The notes under the pieces were generated by a model. The model saw only the letters and a list, made by a program, of their open reading frames with translations. It made no database searches and had not been told where the DNA came from. A DNA stretch of 64,000 nt from Changshengia sp963803165 (GTDB lineage: Bacteria > Chloroflexota > Dormibacteria > Aeolococcales > Aeolococcaceae): assembly GCA_963803165.1 (NCBI GenBank), contig CAWDLK010000006.1:186001-250000 (forward strand). Direction: 5' to 3'. The number at the start of each line of letters is the position of its first letter. The stretch's first letter is position 1. The position numbers and the translations under genes were made by a program. Below are positions 50,546 to 59,016 of the stretch, piece after piece.

Positions 50546-51086
50546 ATGAACGTCAGCTCCGTCCTCTCTCCGATGGTGAAGACGGAACGGCAGCATGCCA
50601 TCCTCGAGCTGGTCCGGGATCGCAAGGTCCGGACCCAGGAGGAGATGGTGACCGCGCTCCGCCGGCGGGGCCTGGACGCCACCCAGGCGACCGTCTCCCG
50701 CGACATCCGGGAGCTGGGCCTGGTCCGGGTCCACGACCCGGATGGGCTGCGCTACGTCGCCGGCGGCGATGCCGAGGAGGCATCGCCGGCCAGCACCCGG
50801 CTGCGCGCAGTCATGCGCGAGCACGTGCGCTCCCTGGAGTTCGTCGAGCACATCGGTGTGGTGCACACCCGGCCCAGCAGCGCTCCGCTGGTGGCGGCGG
50901 TCATCGAACTCCTGCCACTTCGAGGAGGTTGCCGGGACCGTCGCCGGCGACGACACCGTGATGGTGGTGGTGCGCACCCGTCCGGGCGCGCGCCGTCTCG
51001 CCGACCGTCTCCGCGACGCGATGACCGGGGCCGCCGCCCGTGCCTCGGTCGGCAACCCGATGGGCGGCCACGGAGGGACACGGTGA
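50546..51086 (+). CDS. argR: Arginine repressor ArgR (apparent +1 frameshift)
   Basis: The N-terminal winged helix RQHAILELVRDRKVRTQEEMVTALRRRGLDATQATVSRDIRELGLVRV is intact. In the C-terminal trimerisation domain the frame breaks at GAACTC (50906-50911). One base on, it reads CHFEEVAGTVAGDDTVMVVVRTRPGARRLADRL, with the arginine-binding GTVAGDDT. Removing one A gives VIDSCHFEEVAGT, a typical ArgR helix-strand join. The span is 541 nt, 3n+1 (179 aa corrected). It lies inside the regulon it should control, between argD and argG, and its stop overlaps the argG GTG. The ARG box at 46128 is its predicted target. Confidence 0.87.
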
Positions 51087-52333
51087 GCCGGTCCAAACGC
51101 TGCGTCCTCGCCTACTCGGGAGGTCTCGACACCTCGGTGTCGATCCGCTGGCTCCAGGAGAAGCTGGGCTACGAGGTCATCACCTGCACCGCCGACATCG
51201 GCGAGGCGAAGGACATCGAGGAGGTCACCGACCGGGCCCTCCGCACCGGGGCCGTGGCCGCCTACGCCATCGACGCCCGCCGCCTCTTCGTCGAGGAGTT
51301 CTGCTTCCCCAGCCTCGCCGCCTCGGCGATGTACGAGGGCGCCTATCCTCTCGCCACCGCCCTGGCCCGGCCGCTGATCGCCAAGATGCTGGTCGACGTG
51401 GCCCGCGACGAGGGCGCCGAGGCGGTCGCTCACGGCTGCACCGGCAAGGGCAACGACCAGGTTCGTTTCGACGTGGCCACCGCCGCCCTGGCCCCGGAGC
51501 TCCGGGTGGTGGCCCCGGTGCGCGACTGGGAGATGGGCCGTCCCCAGGAGATCGAATACGCGCGCGAGCACGGCATCGAGATCCCGGTCACCCAGGCGCA
51601 GCCCTACTCGGTGGACGCCAACATCTGGGGGCGCAGCGTCGAGGCCGGCGCGCTCGAGGACCCGTGGCAGGCGCCGCGCCCCGACGTCTTCGCCTGGACC
51701 GCCGATCCCGCGTCGGCTCCCGCCGGCGGGGTCGAGGTCGGCCTCGGCTTCGAGCACGGTGTCCCTGTCGTCCTCGACGGGGAGCGGCTGAGCGGCGACG
51801 CCCTGGTGACCCGGCTCAACGCGCTGGCCGGCGCTCACGGGGTCGGCCGGATCGACCATGTCGAGAACCGCCTGGTGGGGATCAAGTCCCGGGAGATCTA
51901 CGAGGCCCCGGCGGCGGTGGTGCTGCACGCCGCCCACACCGCGCTGGAGACGCTCACCCTGGGTCGCGACGTCTTCCATCTCAAGAGGCGGCTCGGCGAC
52001 GAGTGGGCCCGGCTGGTCTACGACGGGCTCTGGTTCGGCCAGCTGCGCACCGCCCTCGCCGCCTTCGTGGCCGTGACCCAGGCGCCGGTGAGTGGCGAGG
52101 TGAGGCTCCTGCTCCGCCGCGGCACCGTCAGCGTGACCGGCCGGCGCGCGCCGGGCTCGCTCTACCGCGAGGAGCTGGCCACCTACGACCGCCGGCAGGA
52201 CACCTTCGACCACTCCGCCGCCCGGGGGTTCATCGAGCTCTTCGGGCTGCCGCTGCGGACCCAGGCTCGCATCCAGGGCGCCCTGGAGGACTCCGCCCCG
52301 CTCGGTCTCGAGCGCCGGGTCAAGCGGCGCTGA
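51083..52333 (+). CDS. argG: Argininosuccinate synthase
   Basis: This 416-aa enzyme joins citrulline and aspartate with ATP. It has the PP-loop CVLAYSGGLDTSVSIRWLQEKLGYEVI, AHGCTGKGNDQVRF, VDANIWGRSVEAG, EDPW and GRIDHVENRLVGIKSREIYEAPAA, all standard. GTG 51083 overlaps the argR stop (GTGA). Its TGA shares a base with the argH ATG. Confidence 0.95.
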   Translation: MSRSKRCVLAYSGGLDTSVSIRWLQEKLGYEVITCTADIGEAKDIEEVTDRALRTGAVAAYAIDARRLFVEEFCFPSLAASAMYEGAYPLATALARPLIAKMLVDVARDEGAEAVAHGCTGKGNDQVRFDVATAALAPELRVVAPVRDWEMGRPQEIEYAREHGIEIPVTQAQPYSVDANIWGRSVEAGALEDPWQAPRPDVFAWTADPASAPAGGVEVGLGFEHGVPVVLDGERLSGDALVTRLNALAGAHGVGRIDHVENRLVGIKSREIYEAPAAVVLHAAHTALETLTLGRDVFHLKRRLGDEWARLVYDGLWFGQLRTALAAFVAVTQAPVSGEVRLLLRRGTVSVTGRRAPGSLYREELATYDRRQDTFDHSAARGFIELFGLPLRTQARIQGALEDSAPLGLERRVKRR

Positions 52334-53760
52334 TGGCACGGGGGAAGCGCGCCCCCGCCAAGGTGTGGGAGGGACGGCTGGGAGCCGGCACCGATCGCGG
52401 CGTGGAGGCGTACACCGGCAGCTTCGGATTCGACCGCCGGCTCTTCGCCGAGGACGTCGAGGGCTCCCTCGCCCACGCGCGGATGCTCCGCGAGGTGGGG
52501 TTGATCGGGGCCGCGGATCACCGCGCCATCCAGTCCGGGCTGCGCACCGTGCGCGACGAGCTGGAGCGCGGCGACTTCGCCCCGGACCCCGGCGACGAGG
52601 ACGTGCACACCGCGGTGGAGCGCCGGCTCCACGAGCTGATCGGTCCCGCCGCGGGGCGGCTGCACACCGCCCGCAGCCGCAACGACCAGGTGGCCACCGA
52701 CCTCCGCCTCTGGTGCCGGCGGCGCACCCGCGAGCTGCTGCTCGCCTGCGCTGCGCTGCAGGAGGCGCTGCTGGCGCGCGCTCGCGAGCACCGCGCCACT
52801 CCCATCCCCGGATACACGCACACCCAGCGGGCCCAGGTGGTCTCACTCGCCCACCACCTCCTCGCCTACGTCGAGATGCTGGAGCGCGACGTCGAGCGGC
52901 TGCGCGACGGCTACCGGCGCTGTGACGTCTCCCCCCTGGGCAGCGGCGCCCTGGCCGGGACCACCCTCCCCATCGATCGCGAGAGCACGCGCCGTGCGCT
53001 GGGCTTCGCCGCGCTCAGCGCCAACAGCCTCGACGCCGTCTCCGATCGCGACTTCGCGGCCGAGCTGGTCTTCTCGTGCGCGCTTCTGATGGTCCACCTC
53101 TCCCGCCTCGCCGAGGAGGTCGTGCTCTGGACCACCGCGGAGTTCGGCTTCGCGGAGCTGCCCGACAGCCACGCCACCGGCTCCTCGCTGATGCCGCAGA
53201 AGAAGAACCCCGACGTCCTCGAGCTGGCCCGGGGGAGGGTGGGCCGGGTCACCGGTGACCTGGTGGCGCTGCTCACCGTCCTCAAGGGTCTGCCGCTCGC
53301 CTACAACCGCGATCTCCAGGAGGACAAGGAGCCTCTCTTCGACGCTGTCGACACCGCTCTGGCGACGCTCGGGGTCCTCACCGACGTGGCCGCCCGGCTG
53401 CGCTTCGACACCACGGCGATGCGCCGCGCCGCCTCCGACCCGATGCTGCTCGCCACCGACGTCGCCGAGCACCTGGTGTCGCGCGGCATGCCCTTCCGCG
53501 AGGCGCACCGGCTGGTGGGCGCGGCGGTGCGGCGCTGCGTGGCCGAGCGGAGGACGCTCGCCGACCTCGGTCTCGAGGAGTGGCGTGGGCTCTCCGATCT
53601 CCTCGACGCGGAGGTGCTCTCCCTCTTCGACGTGGACCGGGCGCTGCGCCGCCGCGAGCTGCCCGGCGGGCCCGGACCGCGGGCGGTCTCGCGAGCTCTC
53701 ACCCGGGCGGCGGCGCGCGCCGCTCGGACCCGGGCGCTGGCCGAGGCTCTGCCCGGCTGA
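52333..53760 (+). CDS. argH: Argininosuccinate lyase
   Basis: This 475-aa fumarase-superfamily lyase has KVWEGRLGAGTDRGVEAYTGSFGFDRRL, LHTARSRNDQVATDLRLW, GYTHTQRAQVVSLAHHLLAY, PLGSGALAGTTLPIDR and the superfamily signature GSSLMPQKKNPDVLEL. It releases arginine and fumarate. It is the last gene of the arg operon, with a TGATG junction to argG. Confidence 0.95.
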   Translation: MARGKRAPAKVWEGRLGAGTDRGVEAYTGSFGFDRRLFAEDVEGSLAHARMLREVGLIGAADHRAIQSGLRTVRDELERGDFAPDPGDEDVHTAVERRLHELIGPAAGRLHTARSRNDQVATDLRLWCRRRTRELLLACAALQEALLARAREHRATPIPGYTHTQRAQVVSLAHHLLAYVEMLERDVERLRDGYRRCDVSPLGSGALAGTTLPIDRESTRRALGFAALSANSLDAVSDRDFAAELVFSCALLMVHLSRLAEEVVLWTTAEFGFAELPDSHATGSSLMPQKKNPDVLELARGRVGRVTGDLVALLTVLKGLPLAYNRDLQEDKEPLFDAVDTALATLGVLTDVAARLRFDTTAMRRAASDPMLLATDVAEHLVSRGMPFREAHRLVGAAVRRCVAERRTLADLGLEEWRGLSDLLDAEVLSLFDVDRALRRRELPGGPGPRAVSRALTRAAARAARTRALAEALPG

Positions 53761-53840
53761 GGCGGGGCTTCGCGACGGCCGGCACGAAGGCGAGAACGCC
53801 GGCGCCAGCACCCCGGAGGCATTGTCGATCGCGGAGAAGA

Positions 53841-53865
53841 TTCGTCACGAACATTTCGTGACGAA
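53841..53865. repeat. Paired TTCGTSACGAA element (copy B)
   Basis: TTCGTCACGAA (53841-53851) and its reverse complement TTCGTGACGAA (53855-53865) are separated by 3 bp, so their centres are 14 bp apart, the same geometry as at 18986-19010. They can also form an 11-bp hairpin. The element lies in the 177-bp gap between argH and a phosphoesterase gene, which otherwise holds only that gene's -10 box. It has no U-run. Confidence 0.6.
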
Positions 53866-53937
53866 ATATCCGTCCTTGATCGATGGGCATCCCCCCACCG
53901 GCGGTGCGGCTGCCCGCCGCGCCGGTACCCTGGACCG

Positions 53938-54714
53938 ATGCCGCTGCCGGTGCTCGTGGTCGGAGACGTCCAGGGCGACCACGAGCGCCTCTCCGCGGCG
54001 CTGGCCGCCTACCCCGAGGACGAGGTGGAGACCGTCTTCCTCGGGGACTTCTTCACCGGCGGCCGCCCGGGCGACGCCGGGGGCTACCGGGCGGCCCGGA
54101 TCGCCATGGGGCGCCGCCACAGCCGGGCCATCCTGGGCAACCACGACCTCCTGGTGATGGCGCTGGTCGAGGAGGGGCGCTTTGGCGGCGAGCGGCTGCG
54201 GGCCCGCGACGGCGAGCTGCTGGAGACCATCTGGCGGCGGCGGCGCGGCGACCCGGCCGACCTCGAGGGTCTCGCCGCCGACCCCGACCTGGAGGCCTGG
54301 CTGCGCGCCCTCCCGCTGATGCTCCTGCTCGAGGACGGCACCCTGGCCCAGCACACGGACGACGACGGCTACGCGGCCCTCGGCCAGAGCGTCGAGGCGG
54401 TGAACCTCGCCGCGGCGGAGCTGCTCGGCCGGCAGCCGGGCGGCGTGGTCCGCGTCCTCCGCCACGTCATCGGGCGCCGTGCCTTCGACGAGACGCCGCG
54501 GCTGGAGGCGCACCTGCGGCGCTTCGGCGCGCGCCGCGTCATCCACGGCCACACCCCGCACTGGCGGAGCTCGCCGGACGTCCGCAAGGGAGGGCGGGTG
54601 ATCGGTTTCGACGGCCGCTTCTCCCGCCACTGGGGGCGCGCTCCCGGCGAGGAGGCGGGTCCGATCGGCGCCACGGTCGCGCTGCTGCCGCCGCTGCCGC
54701 CCGGGCTCACCTGA
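53938..54714 (+). CDS. Calcineurin-like metallophosphoesterase
   Basis: This 258-aa phosphoesterase has a complete metal-ligand series: VVGDVQGDHERL (usually GDxHG), FLGDFFTGG, ILGNHDLLV, then the C-terminal VIHGHTPHW. The length and the GDxxGD start resemble PrpE/Ap4A-hydrolase-like or Ser/Thr phosphatase-type bacterial enzymes. The substrate is unknown. TACCCT (53926-53931) is 6 nt before the ATG (leaderless). The 3' end overlaps the convergent carbonic anhydrase gene by 8 bp. Confidence 0.82.
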   Translation: MPLPVLVVGDVQGDHERLSAALAAYPEDEVETVFLGDFFTGGRPGDAGGYRAARIAMGRRHSRAILGNHDLLVMALVEEGRFGGERLRARDGELLETIWRRRRGDPADLEGLAADPDLEAWLRALPLMLLLEDGTLAQHTDDDGYAALGQSVEAVNLAAAELLGRQPGGVVRVLRHVIGRRAFDETPRLEAHLRRFGARRVIHGHTPHWRSSPDVRKGGRVIGFDGRFSRHWGRAPGEEAGPIGATVALLPPLPPGLT

Positions 54715-55222
54715 GCGGAGACGCCTCGGCCACCTCGCGCAGACCGCCGCTGTGCACGTCGTACACGAAGCCGCGCACCTCGTCGCGGTGGGGCAGGTAC
54801 GGGCTGAGCCGTATGCGTGCGACGGACCGGCGCACGTCGTCGTCCAGGTCGGTGAACGCCTCCAGCGCAAAGGGAGGCCGGACGCCCGTCTCCCGCTCGA
54901 TGTCCGCCTTCAGGTCGTCGTCGCGGAAACCGAGCATGCCGCAGTCGGTGTGATGGATCAGCATCACCGCACGGGTTCCCAGCCGGCGCTGCGAGATGAT
55001 CAGCGAGCGGATGGCGTCGTCGGTGGCCACCCCGCCGGCGTTGCGCAGGACGTGGGCGTCGCCGGGGCGCAGCCCGAGCAGGGCGTGGATGTCGAGACGA
55101 GCGTCCATGCAGGCGAGCACGGCGAGGTGTCGGCCCGGTGCGGCATGGAGGGACCCGTCCGCCACGTCGAAGCGGGCCGCGAAGCCGGCGTTGCCCGCCA
55201 GGACCTCATCGATGACCGACAT
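54707..55222 (-). CDS. Beta-class carbonic anhydrase
   Basis: This 171-aa enzyme has LAVLACMDARLDIHALLGLRPGDAHVLRNAGG with Zn ligand Cys38 and the Asp40-Arg42 dyad, then MLIHHTDCGMLGF supplying His91 and Cys94. This matches the short actinobacterial/Firmicute clade of beta-CAs. It interconverts CO2 and bicarbonate in the cytoplasm. It lies 3 nt after a zinc-ribbon gene in a probable three-gene operon behind a TetR regulator. Confidence 0.9.
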   Translation of the reverse strand: MSVIDEVLAGNAGFAARFDVADGSLHAAPGRHLAVLACMDARLDIHALLGLRPGDAHVLRNAGGVATDDAIRSLIISQRRLGTRAVMLIHHTDCGMLGFRDDDLKADIERETGVRPPFALEAFTDLDDDVRRSVARIRLSPYLPHRDEVRGFVYDVHSGGLREVAEASPLR

Positions 55223-55225
55223 CTC

Positions 55226-55591
55226 TCACTCCCCCTCCCCGTCGAGGGAGGTGCCGTGCAGGTGCGGCATCCCCTCCTCGACGGCGAAGCGGGTCTCGCA
55301 GATCGGGCACTCCACGTGGGGCGCCAGCTCGTCGTCGAGGGGTGGCAGCAGCTGCGTCCCGCACTGCGGGCAGACCAGCACCCGGGGCTGCACCTCGGCG
55401 TCTCGGCGCATGGCCTCCCTCGCCGCGGCGAGGTCCACGGCGACCGCCTGGCACTCGGCGCAGACGAAGGTGGCGAGGCTGTCGTCGTAGTCGAGGTGGC
55501 GGGCCTGGGAGTCCACGTAGAGCGGGGCGTTGAGGGCCTCGAAGCGGCCCCCGGTGCAGCCGGCCGGGCAGCGGAGGTCGCGCCTCGGCAT
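55226..55591 (-). CDS. Multi-zinc-ribbon protein
   Basis: This 121-aa protein has four cysteine pairs: LRCPAGCTGG near the N-terminus, FVCAECQAV at about 43-46, VLVCPQCGTQLL at about 74-77 and VECPICETRF at about 93-96. These could form two zinc ribbons. No DNA- or RNA-binding family is recognised. It starts 1 nt after the tetR stop and ends 3 nt before carbonic anhydrase, itself a zinc enzyme, so a zinc-related role is conceivable but speculative. Confidence 0.62.
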   Translation of the reverse strand: MPRRDLRCPAGCTGGRFEALNAPLYVDSQARHLDYDDSLATFVCAECQAVAVDLAAAREAMRRDAEVQPRVLVCPQCGTQLLPPLDDELAPHVECPICETRFAVEEGMPHLHGTSLDGEGE

Positions 55592-55592
55592 C

Positions 55593-56285
55593 TCAGCGCG
55601 GCCGGAGCAGCCGGGCCAGCCGGGAGACCGGTGGCTCCTGCCCCGCGGTGACGTGAGCCGTGACCACCAGGGAGAGGATCATCACCTTGAGGGCCTCGAA
55701 CCGGCCGGCGGCGTCCCGCCCGGTGAGCAGCGCCTCCACCGCCGCTCCCTCGATGGTGGCCGCGATGGCGGCGGCGAGGTCCCGCGGCGGCGCCAGCGTG
55801 TAGGCGGGCAGCCGCCCCAGGGCCCCCCGCACCTCGGTCTCGATGCCGGCGGCGAACCCGCTCCGGAGCGCCCGGCAGGACCCCGCCAGCGCCGGGACGG
55901 AGAGGCTGAGCAGGGAGAGGTCGGAGAGGGCCCGCCAGACCTCCGGATGCCGGGCGGAGTGGTCGGCGGCGGCGTCCACCCCGGCGATGAGCCGCTCGAG
56001 GGGGTCGTCGACTCCCTCCAGCCCTGCCGTCCAGGCGGCCGCCAGCTGGCGGTCCAGCTCCCCCACCACCGCGACCAGCAGGTCGTCCTTGGATTCGAAG
56101 TAGTAGTGGAGGAGGCCGGGGGCGACCCCCACCTCCTGGGCGATCTCCTTCATCGACGTCTCGGCCGAGCCGAGCCGCCCCAGCACGGTCGCCGCCGCCT
56201 CCACGATCCCGGCTCGCCGCCGCCGCCCGGCCGCGGCCCGGTGCCCCGCACCGTCGACCTCCGCCTCCGCGGTCGCGTGCCTCAT
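55593..56285 (-). CDS. TetR/AcrR family transcriptional regulator
   Basis: This 230-aa protein has an N-terminal extension rich in Ala/Arg, then the HTH TSMKEIAQEVGVAPGLLHYYFESKDDLL (about 43-70) and a ligand domain. An inverted repeat just upstream (56305-56326) is a likely autoregulatory operator. It heads a probable operon with the zinc-ribbon and carbonic anhydrase genes, so it may regulate them too. Minus-strand TAGCAT (56333-56328 region) is the candidate -10. Confidence 0.85.
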   Translation of the reverse strand: MRHATAEAEVDGAGHRAAAGRRRRAGIVEAAATVLGRLGSAETSMKEIAQEVGVAPGLLHYYFESKDDLLVAVVGELDRQLAAAWTAGLEGVDDPLERLIAGVDAAADHSARHPEVWRALSDLSLLSLSVPALAGSCRALRSGFAAGIETEVRGALGRLPAYTLAPPRDLAAAIAATIEGAAVEALLTGRDAAGRFEALKVMILSLVVTAHVTAGQEPPVSRLARLLRPR

Positions 56286-56304
56286 CTCAGAGCCTCGGAG
56301 GCAT

Positions 56305-56326
56305 GTTGATTGGGCATCCGACCAAC
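56305..56326. promoter_or_regulatory. Inverted-repeat operator upstream of tetR (second)
   Basis: The 9-bp arms GTTGATTGG (56305-56313) and CCGACCAAC (56318-56326) flank a 4-bp centre, with seven of nine pairs complementary. It lies just downstream of a minus-strand TAGCAT and 20 bp before the start at 56285. This is the usual place for TetR autorepression. Confidence 0.6.
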
Positions 56327-56356
56327 GATGCTAGCACCGGCCAGGGCCCGGCGGGT

Positions 56357-57215
56357 TCAGTCCTCGAGCACCGAGGCAGGGTGCATCCCGACGCCGAAAC
56401 CCCCGGGACCGGCGTGGCAGCCGAGCACCCCGCCGATCTCGACGATCCGCGGCGGCTCCCCGGTGATCTCCGCCACCCGCCCGGCCATGCTCTGGGCCGT
56501 CTCGGGCCTGGCGGCGTGGGCGAGGATCACCTTGGTCGGGCCCCAGGCGTTCGCCGCAGCCGCCACCTCGTCGACCAGGCGGGTGAGCGCCCTGGGGTAG
56601 GTGCGGACCCGGTCCGCCGACTCGATCCTCCCCTCGGTCACGGTGAGGATGGGCTTGATGCTGAGGACGGTGCCCGCCAGCGCCTGGGCGCCGCCGATGC
56701 GGCCGCCCCGGCGGAGGTACTCGAGGGTCTCGAGGGCGAAGAACAGCCGCTGCCTCTCCCGGAGGCGAGTCGAGCGCGGCCACCACCGCGTCCGCGTCTC
56801 GGCCCTGGTCCCGCAGCGCCACCGCCACCTCCACCAGGGCGGTGTGGGTCGGTCCCACGGTCCGGCTGTCGACGACGCGGATGTCCAGCTCGGGCAGGGC
56901 GGCCCGGGCCTGGAGGGCCGACCCGTGGGTGCCGCTCAGCTCTGCGGAGATGGTGGTGCAGACGATGGCCCCGCCGTCGCCGCCCACCCGCCGGAAGACC
57001 TCCTCGAACTCGGCCGGGGTGGGCTGGGAGGTGCGTGGGTGGTGGGAGTCGACCTGCATCCGGCGGTAGAAGTCCGCCGTCGACATGTCGACCCCGTCCC
57101 GGAACTCGGCCTCGCCGAAGATGACCCGGAGGGGGACGATGGCGACCTCGTGGGCGGTGGCATAGGCGGTGTCGAGGTCGGCGGTGCTGTCGCACACGAC
57201 GTGGATCCGGCTCAC
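56357..57215 (-). CDS. DegV family fatty-acid-binding protein, copy 1 (apparent +1 frameshift)
   Basis: The N-domain is intact: IHVVCDSTADLDTAYATAHEVAIVPLRVIFGEAEFRDGVDMSTADFYRRM, TSQPTPAEFEEVF and VCTTISAELSGTHGSA. At about 56767-56771 (GACTC on the minus strand) the frame is lost. One base on it reads RLRERQRLFFALETLEYLRRGGRIGGAQALAGTVLSIKPIL, and it continues to the stop at 56357. The 859-nt span is exactly one base longer than the neighbouring degV copy (858 nt, 285 aa), strong evidence for a single extra base. DegV proteins bind fatty acids and, as FakB, present them for phosphorylation; no FakA gene is visible. TAGGAT is 10 nt before GTG 57215. Confidence 0.82.
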
Positions 57216-57258
57216 TGAGCCCCTGATCCTAACCGTCCATCACCTCGTGACACCCGGG

Positions 57259-58116
57259 TCACGTCTGCACCGCGGAGGCCGGATGGTAGAAGAAGCCGAA
57301 CGCACCCGGTCCCACGTGGCAGCCGAGCACCGCGCCCACCTCGACGATCTGAGGGGCCTCCCCGGTGACCGCCGCCACCTTGAGGGCCAGCGCCTCCGCA
57401 CCCTCGCGGTTGTCGGCGTGGGCAAGGGTGGCCACCGTCCTGCCCCAGCCGCGGACCGCCGACGCCAGCTCCTGGACCAGGCGGTCCAGGGCCCGCTGGT
57501 AGGTGCGCACCTGGTCCAGCGCCTGGACCTTGCCGTCGATGAAGCCGAGGATCGGCTTGATGCTGAGGACGGTGCCGAGCAGGGCCCGGGCGGTGCCAAT
57601 CCGCCCACCGCGGCGGAGGTACTCGAGGTTCTCGACGGTGAAGACGAGGCGCTGGGTCGCCCTCAGCCGCTCGATGGCGGAGACGATGGCGTCGGCGCCG
57701 CCCCCCCGGTCGCGGATGGCCACCGCCAGGTCCACGGCGGCGCCGTGGGCGGGCCCGCAGGACTTGGACTCGACGACCCGGATGTCGAGGTCGGGGAGGG
57801 ACTGGCGCGCCTGCATCGCCGAACCGGCGGTGCCGCTGAGGTCGGAGGAGATGGTGGTGCAGATGACGGTGTCGCCATCACCCCCCAGCCGCTCGAAGAC
57901 CTCCTGGAAGTCGCTCGGGGGTGGCTGGGAGGTCCGAGGGTGGGGCCCCCCGGCCCGCATCCGCCGGTAGAACTCGCCGGTCGACAGCTCCACCTGGTCG
58001 CGGAACTCCTGGTCCCCGAAGATGATGCGCAGCGGGACCATCTCCACGGCGTGGGCCGGGTAGTAGGCGGGGCCGAGGTCGGCGGTGCTGTCGCACACGA
58101 GATGCACCCGTTTCAC
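57259..58116 (-). CDS. DegV family fatty-acid-binding protein, copy 2
   Basis: This 285-aa intact DegV/FakB-type protein has VHLVCDSTADLGPAYYPAHAVEMVPLRIIFGDQEFRDQVELSTGEFYRRM, SQPPPSDFQEVF, ICTTISSDLSGTAGSA, LEYLRRGGRIGTARALLGTVLSIKPIL and the C-terminal VLGCHVGPGAFGFFYHP. It is a tandem paralogue of the gene at 56357-57215 with the same promoter layout (TAGGAT 10 nt before GTG). It should bind a fatty acid in its domain cleft. Confidence 0.9.
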   Translation of the reverse strand: MKRVHLVCDSTADLGPAYYPAHAVEMVPLRIIFGDQEFRDQVELSTGEFYRRMRAGGPHPRTSQPPPSDFQEVFERLGGDGDTVICTTISSDLSGTAGSAMQARQSLPDLDIRVVESKSCGPAHGAAVDLAVAIRDRGGGADAIVSAIERLRATQRLVFTVENLEYLRRGGRIGTARALLGTVLSIKPILGFIDGKVQALDQVRTYQRALDRLVQELASAVRGWGRTVATLAHADNREGAEALALKVAAVTGEAPQIVEVGAVLGCHVGPGAFGFFYHPASAVQT

Positions 58117-58194
58117 TGCGGCACCGATCCTACCCGCCCGCCCCCTCGACGCCGTGTCCGCGGCGGCCCCGCGGACCGCGCCACAATCACCGCC

Positions 58195-58962
58195 ATGCTG
58201 CTCGCCATCGACGTCGGGAACACTGACATCGTCCTGGGGGTCTTCGACGGGAGCCGGCTGGTCGCCGATTTCCGGCTTCACACCGAGCCCCGGGCCACGG
58301 GGGCGGAGCTGGGGCTGGTGATCGTCTCCCTGCTCCATTCGACCGGCCTGGAGCCGGAAGCGATCTCGGCCGTCGCGGTCAGCAACGTCGTCCCCGACCT
58401 CTCGCGCAGCCTCGACGAGGTGGCCCACCAGCGCTTCGGGGCCGCGCCTCTCGTGGTAGGCCCCGGGGTGCGCACCGGGATCCGCATCCACTACGACGAC
58501 CCCTCGCTGGTCGGCGCGGATCGGATCGCCAACGCCATCGCCGCCCACCACCTCTATGGGGGGCCGGCGATCATCTGCGACTTCGGGACCGCCACCACGA
58601 TCGACGCTATCGATGCCGCCGGTGACTATCTGGGCGGGGCCGTGGCCCCCGGCCTCATGGTCAGCCATGACGCCCTGGTCCAGCGCGCCGCCCGGCTCTC
58701 GCCGGTCGACCTCGAGGCCCCGGCGAGCGTCCTCGGCCGCAACCCGCGGGCCTCGATGCAGGCGGGCCTCGTGCTCGGCTACGCCAGCCTGGCCAACGGG
58801 CTGGTGGCGCGGATGCGAGACGAGATGGGGGGAGACCCGAAGCTGATCCTGACCGGGGGCCTCGCCCCCCTCATGGCCGGGCTCATCGAGGGGGTCCATG
58901 CCACCGACGAGCGGCTCACCCTGGTGGGGCTCCGGCTCATCCACGAGCTCAACGCCGCCTGA
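58195..58962 (+). CDS. coaX: Type III pantothenate kinase
   Basis: This 255-aa ASKHA-fold kinase catalyses the first step of CoA synthesis. It has LLAIDVGNTDIVLGVFDG (phosphate loop), SNVVPDLSRSL, YDDPSLVGADRIANAIAAHHLY, IICDFGTATTIDAIDAAGDYLGGAVAPGL and LILTGGLAP. CACAAT (58182-58187) is 7 nt before the ATG, so the mRNA should be leaderless. It is divergent from degV copy 2. Confidence 0.94.
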   Translation: MLLAIDVGNTDIVLGVFDGSRLVADFRLHTEPRATGAELGLVIVSLLHSTGLEPEAISAVAVSNVVPDLSRSLDEVAHQRFGAAPLVVGPGVRTGIRIHYDDPSLVGADRIANAIAAHHLYGGPAIICDFGTATTIDAIDAAGDYLGGAVAPGLMVSHDALVQRAARLSPVDLEAPASVLGRNPRASMQAGLVLGYASLANGLVARMRDEMGGDPKLILTGGLAPLMAGLIEGVHATDERLTLVGLRLIHELNAA

Positions 58963-59016
58963 GCATCGTCCCGGGGTGCGCCTCCCGGTGGAACGCTCGA
59001 TCCCTACGATGCCGGT

